Part shown: one piece after another, positions 1 to 11,813 of the stretch
How positions within the stretch are numbered: the first letter of the stretch is position 1
Layout: every line of letters begins with the position of its first letter
Source of the DNA: Ehretia macrophylla
Taxonomy: Eukaryota; Streptophyta; Magnoliopsida; Boraginales; Ehretiaceae
Assembly (NCBI GenBank): GCA_037974665.1
Contig: CM075765.1
Span: 63,413,747-63,477,746, forward strand
Length of the DNA stretch: 64,000 bases
Reading direction: 5' to 3'
Notes under the pieces: model-generated
Databases searched by the model: none
What the model was told of the DNA's origin: nothing
Seen by the model: only the letters and a program-made list of their open reading frames with translations
Translations under genes and position numbers: made by a program

Positions 1-172
1 ATTAATAAAAAAAAATTCACTTTCGTTAAATTTAATGGATTATTTGACGGTAAGGAAGTTAGATGTACTTTTTAATGACTACAAGGGGGTCTGGAGGAGA
101 TTTTTAGATTATAAAGAGGTCACGTGCACTTAAATCTCACTACAAAAAAGTCTGGTGCAATTTATCCTTTTT
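1..172. mobile_element. Truncated MULE-type MITE end
   Basis: The window opens inside a repeat. Its reverse complement contains the phrases 'ccagacccccttgtagt' and 'ttgcaccagac', which resemble the terminal inverted repeat of the complete foldback element at 29623-30081. One terminus appears to lie near 172; the other is outside the window. No gene is present. The family assignment rests only on this resemblance. Confidence 0.45.
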
Positions 173-865
173 AATATGGTGGTTCACTTGTTGCCCGCTA
201 GGAGAGAAGCTATATGCTCATAGTTCCTAAATTTGACTGGATTTAAAGCCATCTAAAACACATTCCAATTATTACCACGGAGCATGGGAGCTATATTTGA
301 AATCCTCGAACGATTGAAGGCGGAATATGAAACATTCTCAATCAATATTATTCTATTGATTTAGTCACCCCCATCAACCCCTTAAGAAATCATGTTAACA
401 CCTGAACTGTAATTTAATAATAATTAGAAACAATGTATTTGTTTCTATTAGAAAAATTATAATATCAACTATACATTTATAAAATCTTCACTACAATCAA
501 CTAGCAGAATATACGCTAGATTATTCATTGAATCTTGTGAGCGATATTTTTTGAATGTGTTGTGAGCTCTACCAATAGAACTTTGTTCTAGTTGTATGCC
601 CCCTTAATGCAAGTACAAAAATTTGCATGATTGGAAAAAAAAAATTACAAGATTAATTCTCTGAAATTACATTCTTTAATTTTTATTGTAATGCTTATGT
701 CTCTCTTTAATAGAAAAAAGAAAAAGTTGGGCTCCATTTGCAATATACCAAAAGCTCATATACCATAAGCCAAGCCCATGTACACATTTCCTAAAACCCT
801 ACCTACATCATCAACCTCCACTATACCCAGAACTCCCTTCACTCTCATCTAAAACCCCCACCAAA
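173..865. other. Intergenic, upstream of the PPR gene
   Basis: This AT-rich spacer holds no ORF of interest. The last 100 bases are C-rich and purine-poor, as expected for a plant 5' leader and core promoter of the PPR gene at 866. I see no confident TATA box. Confidence 0.5.
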
Positions 866-2098
866 ATGTCTTCTTCTCTCGCCCTCCGCCATGCCCGCCA
901 CCTCTGCACCACCACTGCCGCCGCCACGACAACCCCCATCTCCATTTCCAAAGCCAAAACAAAACTCAGATCGGAATACGACCCAGACAAAGCCCTAGAA
1001 ATCTACTCCTCCGTCTCCAACCACTATACCTCCCCACTCTCGTCTCGCTATGCACAAGAGTACGCCGTCAAACGCCTTGCCAAAGCTCACCGCTTTTCCG
1101 ACATCGAAACGTTTCTCGAATCCCACAAAAACGACCCCAAAATCAAAGAAGAATCTTTCCTATCAAGCCTCATCAAATCATACGGCGTCGTTGGCATGTT
1201 TGATAATGCGCTCAAAACTTATAATCAAATGGGCGATTTGGGTACACCCAGGTCGTCTATTTCTTTCAACGCGCTATTATCAGCTTGTGTGAAAAACAGG
1301 GCTTTTGATAAAGTGCCTCAACTGTTCGATGAAATGCCTAAGAAGCACATGTTTGTGCCTGATAAGGTTTCGTATGGGATACTAATAAAGGCGTATTGTG
1401 AGATGGGAAATGTCGAGGTAGCGAGGGAGAGGTTGAAGGAAATGGACGAGAAGGGTGTGGAAATAACTGCGATTACTTACACAACTATATTGCATTCCTT
1501 GTATAAGAAGGGGATGGAGAAGGAGGCAGAGGGCGTGTGGGACGAGATGGTGAGGATAGGGTGTGCGGATGTGGGGGCGTATAACGTGAGGATTATGAAT
1601 GTTCACGGTGGTGATGTGGAGGGTGTGAAGGGGTTGATTGAGGAAATGAGTAATGCCGGGTTGAAACCGGACACAATTAGTTATAATTATTTGATGACTA
1701 GTTATTGTAGGAGAGATATGATGGATGAGGCTAAGAAGGTTTATCATGATTTAGAGGGTAATGGGTGTAGACCAAATGCTGCGACATTTAGAACGTTGAT
1801 ATTTTACTTGTGTAAGCACGGGCGGTTTGAGACGGGGTACAAGATTTTTAAGGAGAGTGTGGAGGTGAACAAGATTCCGGATTTTAATACCTTGAAGTAT
1901 TTGGTGGAAGGTTTGGTGAAGAAGTCGAAGATGAAGGAGGCAAAAGGGATGATCCGGACGATCAAGAAGAAGTTCCCTCCTAATGTAGTGAAGGCTTGGG
2001 AGAAGCTCCAGAAGGAGCTTGGTTTGACAAGCACCAACGATGATGACACCGATGAGAATCCCATCGATGAAACAGTAAAAGCCCGTGCAAGTGGTTAG
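866..2098 (+). CDS. Mitochondrial P-class pentatricopeptide repeat protein
   Basis: This intact, intronless gene encodes 410 aa. The N-terminus (about residues 1-35) is rich in Ser, Ala, Arg and Thr and nearly free of acidic residues, which fits an organellar, probably mitochondrial, transit peptide. From about residue 95 to 375 there are about eight P-type PPR repeats of roughly 35 aa, with typical phrases such as SYNYLMTSYC and TFRTLIFYLC. No E or DYW domain follows, so it is not an editing-type PPR. The closest remembered relatives are Arabidopsis At4g36680 and At2g18520, both about 410-420 aa, and conserved blocks such as 'SHKNDPKIKEE' support the start codon chosen. PPR proteins bind organellar RNA, and some short P-class members are mitoribosome subunits. 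Which role applies here cannot be read from sequence. Its neighbour SF3B4 is also its neighbour in Arabidopsis. Confidence 0.93.
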   Translation: MSSSLALRHARHLCTTTAAATTTPISISKAKTKLRSEYDPDKALEIYSSVSNHYTSPLSSRYAQEYAVKRLAKAHRFSDIETFLESHKNDPKIKEESFLSSLIKSYGVVGMFDNALKTYNQMGDLGTPRSSISFNALLSACVKNRAFDKVPQLFDEMPKKHMFVPDKVSYGILIKAYCEMGNVEVARERLKEMDEKGVEITAITYTTILHSLYKKGMEKEAEGVWDEMVRIGCADVGAYNVRIMNVHGGDVEGVKGLIEEMSNAGLKPDTISYNYLMTSYCRRDMMDEAKKVYHDLEGNGCRPNAATFRTLIFYLCKHGRFETGYKIFKESVEVNKIPDFNTLKYLVEGLVKKSKMKEAKGMIRTIKKKFPPNVVKAWEKLQKELGLTSTNDDDTDENPIDETVKARASG

Positions 2099-3232
2099 AT
2101 GGAATTTTGGTAGCTAGAAAAAGGTGTAGATGGTTTTTAGGTGCAAATCTTAGTTATATGGCAAAGATTGTACTTCTTTTTGTTGTCATAATGTGGCTTA
2201 GTGTTAGCCCTTTGCAATGCTAATTTGTAATTGGTTTTAAAAAGTCAAAAATGTGGAGCAGCTTTGTTATGCTTCTGAAGAGGTGTAAAAGTTTTGACTT
2301 AAATGTTATAATTATTCTTTTGTGATGCTGCTGTTTTAGCTGCTCACATAGAGTGCAGTTCAATTACACATGGTGATTCTTGCGAGTCATTTGGCGTAAC
2401 TGGTTGTTTGTATGCTAGTAATGCCTTTTCATTTGTTTTACTACTAGTTCAAGATCATTTACCGAACGTTTTCAAGACTTCATTCCATTCTATTTGTCAT
2501 TGTTAATTTGCAACAATAATTTTGTACATTGTTCAAAACGTATTTTAGCACGAAACTTCTGATCTCAGTTTTATTGGGGATGCCAATAATATTGGTCAAA
2601 CATGCTTTAGATGTATGTGTATGAGACAATGAGACATGCTACAAATGTCTGGTGAACATCTACGGGGAGGATGTTTTTAGGCCGCCGTTTGGCAGTGGAG
2701 TCCACTCTCATGCACTGTGGGGTCCACTTTACACGCAACAAGACTCACCTCACACTTCGGGCCTCAGTTTCAGTTTTTTATGGAAAGCCTATTGGTTCAC
2801 TTTGTTCCAAACCTTTTCTTATGTATAAAATTTCAAGTAGAGTCAACTGGTACTGACTTAGGATAGTACTCGACTACTTTCTTATTTACTTGTTGAACAC
2901 TACTGGGCAAAGACTTTTGTATATGATTATATGGCATGGGACTTACTAACTTCCCTCGAGAAGCTGGCTTTTTGGGGTTAGGCATTCTTAGGCACGATAG
3001 ACCAGGAGTAGGCTAAGGTAAGACATCTCTTTTGAAGCGACTATTAAACTAGAAAACCCTCGATCTTATCTCCGAAGCACCCCCTATCAAAAACTGTAAA
3101 ATAGGAGCAATTTCTTCTTAGGTAAGATCAACTTGCTACTTGTATGGCTAGTTGGGTTCATGAGAGAAAGAATCATAAAAAGAAAATAAGAAAAAAGAAT
3201 CTTAGGAAGAAAAATAAAACGAAGGTAACATT
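2099..3232. other. PPR 3' UTR and intergenic DNA
   Basis: T-rich sequence follows the PPR stop codon and presumably contains the 3' UTR. A 61-codon frame at 2671-2856 has no recognisable content and is treated as chance. From about 2900 to 3230 no gene, RNA or complete mobile element was recognised. Confidence 0.5.
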
Positions 3233-3431
3233 CTTGTTTGGATTGAAAAGATTATAAACGAAGTAAGATAAGTGATATTATTTTCTATATGGAAATTGAG
3301 AAGAGGGGAGATAATTCCTTGCCTCCATTTTATCCCAATTTAAAGGGACATTTTGGCGTTTGTAGGAATCTAAAGGGAGAAATTCCTCAGTACCTCCCTC
3401 CATTTCCCTTCATTTTTTCAATCCAAACAAG
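3233..3431. mobile_element. Short TIR element (hAT-like MITE?)
   Basis: A 199-bp segment is bounded by a perfect inverted repeat of at least 17 bp: CTTGTTTGGATTGAAAA at 3233 and its complement ending at 3431. There is no coding content, so it is a non-autonomous MITE. I could not find a clean target-site duplication next to these ends, and the superfamily is uncertain. Confidence 0.6.
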
Positions 3432-3491
3432 TCCGAAAATGGAGTTGTAGTCTTCTTCAATTATTTGGTTGGTAATTTCATAATAATTTTA

Positions 3492-3873
3492 GGGCAAATC
3501 TCACAAATAGTCCCTATTGTTTACAAATTTTTGATAAATAGTTCTCCTTATTTTAGAAATCACGCAGTTAGTCTCCATTGTTTGCAAAAGTTTTACCAAT
3601 AGTCCCTATTATTTCATAAGTCATTAAGTTAGTCCCTATTGTTTGCAAAAGTCTCTCAATTAGTCTTTAATGTTTGCAAATACATTTGCAAACATTAGGG
3701 ACTAATAGAGAGACTTTTGTAAACAATAAGGACTAACTGAGTGACTTTTGAAACAATGAGGACTATTAGTAGGACTTTTACAAATAATAGAGACTAACCT
3801 CGTACCTTCTAAAATAATAAGGACTATTTGTCCAAAACTTGTAAACAATATGAACTATTTGTCCAATTTGCCC
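3492..3873. mobile_element. Foldback MULE-type MITE with 9-bp TSD
   Basis: Almost the whole 382 bp forms one long imperfect hairpin, starting GGGCAAAT and ending in its complement ATTTGCCC. The direct repeat ATAATTTTA flanks it exactly at 3483-3491 and 3874-3882. A 9-bp duplication with long TIRs is the hallmark of Mutator-like elements. Each arm contains several variants of 'tagtccctattgttt'. It has no ORF and so would need a transposase supplied in trans. Confidence 0.88.
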
Positions 3874-3974
3874 ATAATTTTACACCTCCATAAAATTTCA
3901 CTTGTGGCCTTCATTATTTAGTTGAATTTTCAAGTTAGTCTCAAATATTACAAAAATCTATTATAAATCTGATA

Positions 3975-4088
3975 GGGAAAATAGTGCAGATAGTCCTCTT
4001 TGTTTCCAACTTTTCCAAGTTAGTCCCCATTGTTTAAAGTCACTCAAAATGGTCCCTCATGTTTTAAAAAATAATTCTAAAATAGTCC
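3975..4088 (+). repeat. Left TIR of the MULE
   Basis: This TIR matches the complement of 11690-11804 over about 115 bp with few mismatches. It contains the phrases 'agtccccattgtttaaagtca' in part and 'ggtccctcatgtttt', both present in the opposite TIR. Confidence 0.85.
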
Positions 4089-6602
4089 TTCTAGTTAAAA
4101 ACCCGTTAGTGTTGATAGAAAATATATAAAAAGACCAAATGACCCTTGCACATTTTATTCAATTACCAACGTACCCTACTTGTCCTTTTTCTTTTTTTAG
4201 CTGAATCCGCCCTTTTTTTCCCAATCTCATTTCAGTCATATTTCATCCCTAATTGTAAACCTTAATCAATCACAAAAAAATGTAAATCACATCTAATCCC
4301 CAAACCCCATCTAATCTCATTCACTCATACACATTCACTCATACTCATACTCATACCCTAATTGTACCAACGATTGTAACAGCTTTCGATGCTTCAACTC
4401 GCGATGGATTATGTTCGTAGGATCAATGCAAATGCTCCACCTAACTATGGTATGTGTTAATATATTCCTTTTTATATTATCATTAGTTTACAAGTTTTAT
4501 TCAATCCATGCAAATTGGATTGAAACTCGATTAAAGCCGATAAGGCAAATGTATTGATTCAATTTCGTTTTTAGGGCTTAATTTTAACGAAATCCTAATT
4601 TATTTCAGATTAGGTCTCACCCTAATGGAAAGCCTAATCAATTTAGGGCTTCCATTTAGGTTTTAGTTAGAACCCTAAATCGATTAAATCCTAAACCAAT
4701 TTAGGGTTTTTATATGGGTCTAATTTTAATGTAATCCCTATTTATTTATGTCTTGCTTGTAGTCTTTAGTGATTTATAATTTATCTATCATTGTTATTTG
4801 GAGTTACAGGTGGTATGCTATGCTTTCTCAAGATTCACATAATAGCTTAGCATGCAAAAACAAGCAACTTATTTTTTTATTTATTTTTGTCAACAAGTAA
4901 CTTATCTGATCAAAAAATAGTTGGCTTCTTTGACCTGATGATTATGATGATTATGCCTTGCTACTCATATATGCTTAGTTAACAAATATACATCATTCTG
5001 TTTTGGTGTTGGTATATATATTTGCTTAGTTAATCCCTAATCTCAAGTATATGCATTTCTAGATACCTATCCAGATGTTGCGCTGTTCAGCATTAAGATG
5101 TATCATGGTGGGGCTTTATTGAAAAAACCTATTAAGAAGTATGTTGGTGGTAAGGTTGATTACTTTGACTTTGTAGATGGGAATTTAGTTGGGTTTGATA
5201 ACATACTGACTATGGCAGAGATATGTGGATACAAAAAGGAAATGGTAAGGGTATGGCACAAGTATGGTAGTGATCTTGAGGGGGGCAGTAGGTATATTAA
5301 GACTAATGATGGTGTGAAGACATTTCATAAGTTCATTACTACTGAGAAAGTTGTACAGATTTATCTTGAACACTTGGATCTAGAAAATGTAGTTCAAAAC
5401 CAGATTGAGGGTAGTGTAAATGATGCTAGCCAGATTCAATTTGGGGATTATAGGACTCAGTTTATCTTGGATAATGAGGAGAAAATGTCTGAAATGTCTG
5501 GGGATGATGATTCAGAGGATGCAGATTTCAATGAGAGTGAATATGGGTTGAGTGATGATGATGAGTTGTTTGAAAAGAATATAGACCACGGTATAGAATC
5601 AGAGAATATGAATGACTACACATTAACAATTGTGCAGCTAGATAATGGTGAAAAAGACTTGATGGCTTCAGATAACATTAATAACTTGAATGGTTCAGGT
5701 AGTGAGGAGGACTATCCTATATTTGACCTTAGAGTTGATATGAATGATCTTGATTTTCAAGTAGGAATGGTATTTGGTTCTAAGAAGGAATTTATGGATA
5801 CATTGACTACCTTTTGTGTCAAGAAAGGTAAGAAGTTCAAATATGTTAAAAATGATAAAATCAAAATTAGGGCAAAATGCAAAGAAAAGGGATGGAACTG
5901 GCTGATTTATGTTAAAAAAATTAATGGTGAGACAACCTTCCAAATTAGGACATATAGGCCTATACACACATGCTATTGGGCATTTTTCAGAAGAAGTGTG
6001 AACTCAAAATGGTTGGCAAAGAAATATGAGCACAAGTTCAGGATTAATCCTAAGTTAAGGGCCAAAGAGTTTAGAGATGAGTTAACAGTGGAGCTTAAGG
6101 CTTACATCTCTAAAATATGGCATATAGAGCTAAGGCAGCTGCAATGAATAGGATTCATGGTAATCTTGAGCAGCAGTTCAAGAAGTTGTGGTCATATTGT
6201 GAAGAAATTTTAAGAACTAACCCTAACAGCACAGTGATTGTGAAGATGGTAGATCAACATGATCCCTTAGAACATCCTAGATTCATGAGGATGTATATGT
6301 GTTTTGATGCATGCAAGAGAGGGTTTTAAGCAGGTTGTAGGCCAATTATTGGGGTTGATGGTTGTTATATCAAAGCAGCACATGGGGGACAACTTTTATC
6401 AACTATAGGGATAGATGCCAACAATAACATGTATCCACTAGCATGGGCAATTGTTGAAAATGAGAACACAAGTAGTTGGTCCTGGTTCTTGTCCCTTTTG
6501 AAAGAGGACTTTAAGATTGATAATGAATACGAGACTTGTAAAAAGTGGACACTTATGATTGACAAACAAAAGGGTTTGATTGAGGCATTTGAACAGACAC
6601 TA

Positions 6603-8897
6603 TGTCACGCCCCGACCCGACCCCGAAAAGGCCAAGCCCGGACCCGACACACGGACGGAGTCTCCCCTGTACCGTGGACGATCCGAAACCCTACATTCAA
6701 CATATACTTGCGAAAGCCATAATAAACATTTGAATCAAGACAACTTTCTTTTAGAAAACATACATTTTCTCATTAACAACTTTGCAAACCAAAAATGTCA
6801 TGCATACTACACAAGTATTCGTGCCACTAAACAGTTAAACCATTAGTATGCAATTCTTTACTAGTCATAAGAGCATATCTTTACAACTTCACATTCTTTC
6901 AACTTTACAACATAAGACCATAGAGGCCTCAAAATAGAAACTACATACAAGGCTACAAGCCTCAAAATAAAGCGACGACCAAGCATTAAACACATTAAGC
7001 ATGGCTCGCACAAAAGTCTGGCAACCAACCACCAGCTAAGCAAGGAAGTACTATCAAGGAAACACCTCCACTTGCTCCTCCTCCTCAATTACCTCAATAG
7101 GGTCCGCTTCAACTACTCCTGTAAAATATAGTATAGAAAGGAATGAGCAAAAACTATTGCTCAGCGAGGGTTATTGGTCTCAAGGACGGAGATGAGAGGA
7201 GAATGCAATGCAAATAGTCAAGCAATTCATTCAATTATCATATAAAGACACAAACAAAGCCAACAATAAAACAAGACAAGCATTAAAACTATAAACACTC
7301 ATTCAAAGGATATGATTCACTTTCCACGAGCAACTTTCAATCACGAATTCGATGACAACGCGCCGGTCCAAACAACCTTATAACTTCAGTTTGGAATACC
7401 CCGGAAGTATCCATCAATTCTACGACCCAAATCTCCCTGGGAGGCAACCCAAGCGAGAAAGGGAATAGGACACGGAGCTAGGGCAACCAACACTGGCAAC
7501 CCGAGGCTACCCAGAGAGGCCCATCACACCGCCCCTGACTCCATGAATGCAATACAATAGACAATGCAACAATTGAGCAATCAAGCAATAGAGCCACACG
7601 TGGGAGAATAACAAAGTAGGTTACTCTCGCACGCAATAGCAACAATTGATAAGCATTTCAATCAAAATCAACTCTAACAAGCATATCAAGCAATATTAAA
7701 CATTTTATAGGCATAACATTAAGATAACAAGCAAAATCACAAATCGACCCCAACTATCAAAACGCTACTACTTCCAAACGAGCCATGAGTTCCGGAAACC
7801 GACTTCACCAATCCTTCTAGGTCACCATAAGGCACGTCTAAGGACCCCGAAACCCTATTTTACCTTAGAATTCACGCAAAGCCCTGATTTCCTCCTTTGC
7901 TCGTTTGAACTACAACTACCCTAACCAAACACCCAACCAATGCCATAACCGTACCAAAAGTGCTTCCATGGCCTCCCGAGACAATGCTATCATGCAAAAC
8001 GAGAAAACGCTAAACTCGACCTAAACGACCCCGACTTTCACCAATGCATTTTTCTCATTTTTTCCATTACAAAATCCAAACAAAACATGCATTTAGGCTT
8101 TCTAGCATATCTAGCTTCTTTTCACATCAACAGAACGCATAACAGAACAACTTCTACGTTTCGAGGGTTTACAATTCATAATTTACTATTCAACTAACAA
8201 TTTAAATTGCAATCTCAATATTCACCGCATAAAATGTTAAAAAGCTATAAATACATGTTCTACAATTGTCAAGGAATATTTTTTAAGCATCAAAACGATT
8301 AAAACAACAAACTACGGATAAAACCCAAAAATCATAAAGTTGATATACATGACATTCAAATGCGCAAATAACGTGCTTCCCTCACCTTAGACACTTCTAG
8401 TCGCTAGGAAAACCACGCTAGATGCTCCGGTAACAACCCCGCACAAGCTTACGCGAAGATTGGAAGTTTGAAGATTGAAAATGTTTTTTTTTTCTTTCAT
8501 CTTGGTTTCGGTCTGCACCTTTCTGTTTTTAGCTTTGTTTGTTTTTTATTTTGCAATGTTTTAAGCTTATAAGGTGACAAGCTTTGGTCAATGGTCAAAC
8601 CCCTTGGTCAAACTAACTTAAGTTGGTCAAATTGCCTATTTTTATGCATTTTAAAGCTAAAATACCCAACACCAAATTAATTCTAGTTAACAACAAGTAA
8701 AATATTAAATTTAAGGCACCAAAATACTAGTTTCACTATTTGTTGAGGACTAGAAGACACCCTCTAACTATCGCTCTCGAAATGCAATGCACTTTGCGGC
8801 AATAAAGAACTAACAATTAGATTCCAAGGAATTTAAGAAACTATAATTTTCAGAAAGATAATCAAGAAAATTCCACATTCCGAGCTCGGGTATTACA
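6603..8897 (-). mobile_element. Solo LTR of a Tekay/Del-like Ty3 retrotransposon
   Basis: On the minus strand the 2295-bp insert starts TGTAATACCCGAG and ends CGGGGCGTGACA, the TG...CA ends of an LTR. The flanking 5-bp duplication is CACTA (6598-6602) against CACAA (8898-8902), one mismatch. There is no internal domain, as expected after unequal recombination between two LTRs. Phrases shared with the LTRs at 51896 and 55499 (on this LTR's minus strand) include 'gtcaggggcgg', 'cctattccct' and 'gtacagggga' followed by 'actc', so the families are related. The name Tekay/Del is inferred from LTR length and ends. Confidence 0.85.
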
Positions 8898-10494
8898 CAC
8901 AACCTCATGTTCACCATAGATTTTGTGTGAGGCATTTGCACAGAAACTTTAAAGGGCTGGGCATAGAGGTCAAGCATTAAAGGATGCTTTATAGGCAGCT
9001 GTTACATCTACTACTATATAATGGTTTGAAGGTGTAATGGAGAAGATGGCAACATTAGATGTGGCTGCAATGAATTGGCTAGCTAATAAACATCCTGCAC
9101 ACTGGTCCAAATCTTACTTTGATACATCAGTTAAGTGTGACATGCTACTGAACAACCTTTGTGAGAGTTTCAACTTCTTCATTATGGATGCAAGGGATAA
9201 GCCTCTTATAACCATGTTGGAAACAATTAGAGTGTTGGTGATGACAAGAATTCAAACAAATAGAGATAAGGCAGAGAAATGGATTGGACCTTTGTGTCCT
9301 AGAATAATGGAAAAACTTGCACAAGTGTCTGAGGTTGGTTGTGCATACATTCCTTCAAAGTCTAATGAGTTTCACTTTGAGGTGGTTGGTAGTTACCAAG
9401 ATAGATATGCTGTGGATTTGTTCAACCATACTTGCAGCTGTAGGAAATAGGAATTGACTGCAATCCCTTGTAAGCATGCATGCTCAGCACTAGCAATGAA
9501 GGGAAGCAACCTAGAGGACTATGTACATGAATGTTATATAGTAGAAACCTTCAAGAAGATTTATGAACCAGCTATAATGCCTTTAAATGGTCCTGACCTT
9601 TGGCCCAAGACTGATAGAGTTCCACCACTTCCTCCTAAATACAATAAGAAAGCAGGAAGGCCAAAGAAAGTCAGAAGAAGGGACCCACTTGTTGAGCAAC
9701 CCGACCCTACTGTACATAGGCCCAGCAAGAGAGTCAATCATTGTAGAAACTGTTGGCAGATGGGGCACAACTCAAGGAATTGTCCACTACCCAAAGAAGT
9801 AAGTTTTGTTTCAATTTCTTATTTTTTGTTTTTTCAATTTCATCATTTCTAATTGATATATTATGTAATAGGTTGGTGTAGATGTAGCTGGTAGTGTGCA
9901 AGGTAGGCGATGCAACCAAGGAAGAGAAAGCCAGGGATGAGGCAACAACCAAGGTAGGGGAACTAGTCAAGTCAAGGGAAAAGTTGTAGGGAGAGGAAGC
10001 AGCCAGGCAAGGGAGGATTTGCTTGGGACAGGAAGTAGCCAGGGAATAGAGGATGTGCTTGGGACAGGAAGCAGTCAGGGAATGGGAGGTTCAAAGGGGA
10101 AAACACCTATACAGGACATGGGGAGGGGGAGCAGTTTAGGACGAGTTTCAGGGGTTCATGGTTGGGGGAGAGCAACCAACAATTTGGGGAGCAATTTAGG
10201 GGGCTATGGTCTAGGAAGAGTAAGTAGTCAATGTTCAAGGGGGCATGACTTAGGTAGGGGGAGCTGCAGCCAAGGTATAATTACAAACAATCTGGGAGAA
10301 GGGCTCTATTTGGGGAGAAATAGCAATAGCCAAGGGATGGGTAGCATGACCATAAGCAGATGCAACAATCAAGAGATGGCAGTGAATTTCAGGCCACCAA
10401 AGAGGCTTATTAAAAAGGTTTGAAACATTTTTTTAAGGCTGCTACATTATTTTATTTTTGTAAGTTGTTAATCAACTCATATTATTTCATGTGT

Positions 10495-10830
10495 ATATTA
10501 CTAACCTATTTACTTTTGCAGGCTGCAAATGCATTCAAGGATAATGCTTCAAATCAAGACATTCCTTCTATAGATGCTCAAATTCGAGTTCCAAATGCTC
10601 TAGTACCTCCCATTCCAGTTCCATATGTTAATGATGCAATAGTTTCACATGTTTTCCATGATATATTACTAACCTATTTACTTTTGCAGGCTGCAAATGC
10701 ATTCAAGGATAATGCTTCAAATCAAGACATTCCTTCTATAGATGCTCAAATTCGAGTTCCAAATGCTCCAGTACCTCCCATTCCAGTTCCATATGTTAAT
10801 GATGCAACAGTTTCACATGCTTTCCATGAT
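10495..10830 (+). repeat. Tandem duplication of a transposase exon and its splice acceptor
   Basis: A 168-bp unit (10495-10662) is repeated directly at 10663-10830 with only a few substitutions. Each unit carries the pyrimidine tract and acceptor 'tttacttttgcag' followed by the same short coding segment (starting AANAFKDNASN). The unit is 56 codons, so read-through stays in frame. It lies at the 3' end of the MULE transposase pseudogene. Confidence 0.85.
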
Positions 10831-11689
10831 ATACCAATAGAAGATGGCCCAAATCCAAAAGTTGCATGTTATGTTCCAGTGCATATTGTTGATGATGCTG
10901 CTCCAACACAAGGGTCACAAGCAACCATAGCAGCATCAATTTTACATGATCAACTTACTAAAGAAGCTGCCTTGGAGCTTATTTCCAAGTTCTTTGATTG
11001 AAGAGAGAGTTATTGGTGAGGGGTTGCCCTTTTTGCAAGTGATGATGAGATATTTTGTGGGCATTTTTTGGTATATGATGTAAATGTTGTGGGCATATCA
11101 TTGGTTTTTGTATATGACTTTTAAAATGAATTTTGTAGATGGGACCAATTGCTCATGTTATGATTCATATAGTTTTTTGGTATATGATGTAAATGGGGTG
11201 GGTATATCCAGTTGCTATATGTTATGGTCTTTGTGGGTTTTGTGCATGAGAATGGATTCACGTGTAATTGCAACAAGTTTGATCCTTATGGTTTTTGTAT
11301 ACGATTTTTGAGCAACCATCTTATGTAATGACAATGGTTTCATGTTTAAATACAAGTCTTTGCAATTATGAATTTATTATTGGCAGTAAAGTATCAAGTT
11401 TTTTGACAAAAAAAAAGAGTATCATGTTTGGATGTGCTTGCATTTTGTAAGGGTTTTTTTTTCTTTTAAAAACATTAGGGATTTGTGAGATTTTCTTAAA
11501 AAAATTAGGAACTGTTTTGATATTTTTTTTTATATCATTAGGGAATAAAGTGAATTTTTGGTACTGAATTAACAAAAAAAAATACAAAATTGACAAAAAA
11601 TAATAATTTTTGGTGAATTTCCGTTTTTGCCCTCATATAATAGTCAAACAGTGTTAAATTTTCTGTAAACTTAATAGAAAATGATGTTG

Positions 11690-11804
11690 GGGACTATTTT
11701 GAAATTATTTTTTAAAACATGAGGGACCATTTTGGATGACTTTAAACAATGGGGACTAACTTGGGAAAGTTGGAAACAAAGGGGACTATCTGCACTATTT
11801 TCCC
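11690..11804 (-). repeat. Right TIR of the MULE
   Basis: This is the inverted partner of 3975-4088. The exact 9-bp target duplication AATCTGATA follows directly at 11805-11813. Confidence 0.85.
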
Positions 11805-11813
11805 AATCTGATA

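Larger units (their letters stand above)
4389..11001 (+). pseudogene. MuDR-type transposase pseudogene (PB1-like, MULE, SWIM, CCHC)
   Basis: A plausible first exon at 4389-4449 (start MLQLAMDYVRR, donor GTATGT) joins in frame to 5063 (acceptor CTAG). Next come a plant MULE N-terminal domain with an acidic linker (5098-5700), the MuDR DNA-binding region (about 5710-6110) and the DDE core. The first Asp is in IIGVDGCYI (about 6350), the second in the block before KQKGL (about 6560), and the Glu in LCESFN (about 9150). A CxC...CKHxC SWIM finger lies at about 9433-9495, a C-x2-C-x4-H-x4-C zinc knuckle at 9742-9783 and a Gly/Ser-rich tail at 9900-10420. Damage includes a frameshift near 6115-6135, stops at about 6328 and 9448, and the LTR at 6603. 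The transposase sequence resumes with PHVHHRFCVRHLH just after 8902, which shows the LTR inserted into a formerly continuous exon. Confidence 0.88.
3975..11804 (+). mobile_element. Mutator-like element (MULE), 7.8 kb, with 9-bp TSD
   Basis: The element starts GGGAAAATAGTGCAGATAGT and ends in the complement of that sequence. The TIRs are roughly 115 bp (about 3975-4088 and 11690-11804) with a handful of mismatches. AATCTGATA flanks it exactly at 3966-3974 and 11805-11813, the 9-bp duplication expected for Mutator. Inside is a MuDR-type transposase gene on the + strand that is now a pseudogene. A 2295-bp solo LTR at 6603-8897 splits the transposase. The right end lies 306 bp upstream of the SF3B4 start codon. 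Confidence 0.93.

Noticed and set aside
2671-2856. 61-codon frame downstream of the PPR gene
   Set aside because: No recognisable domain, no promoter or conserved context, and a length expected by chance.
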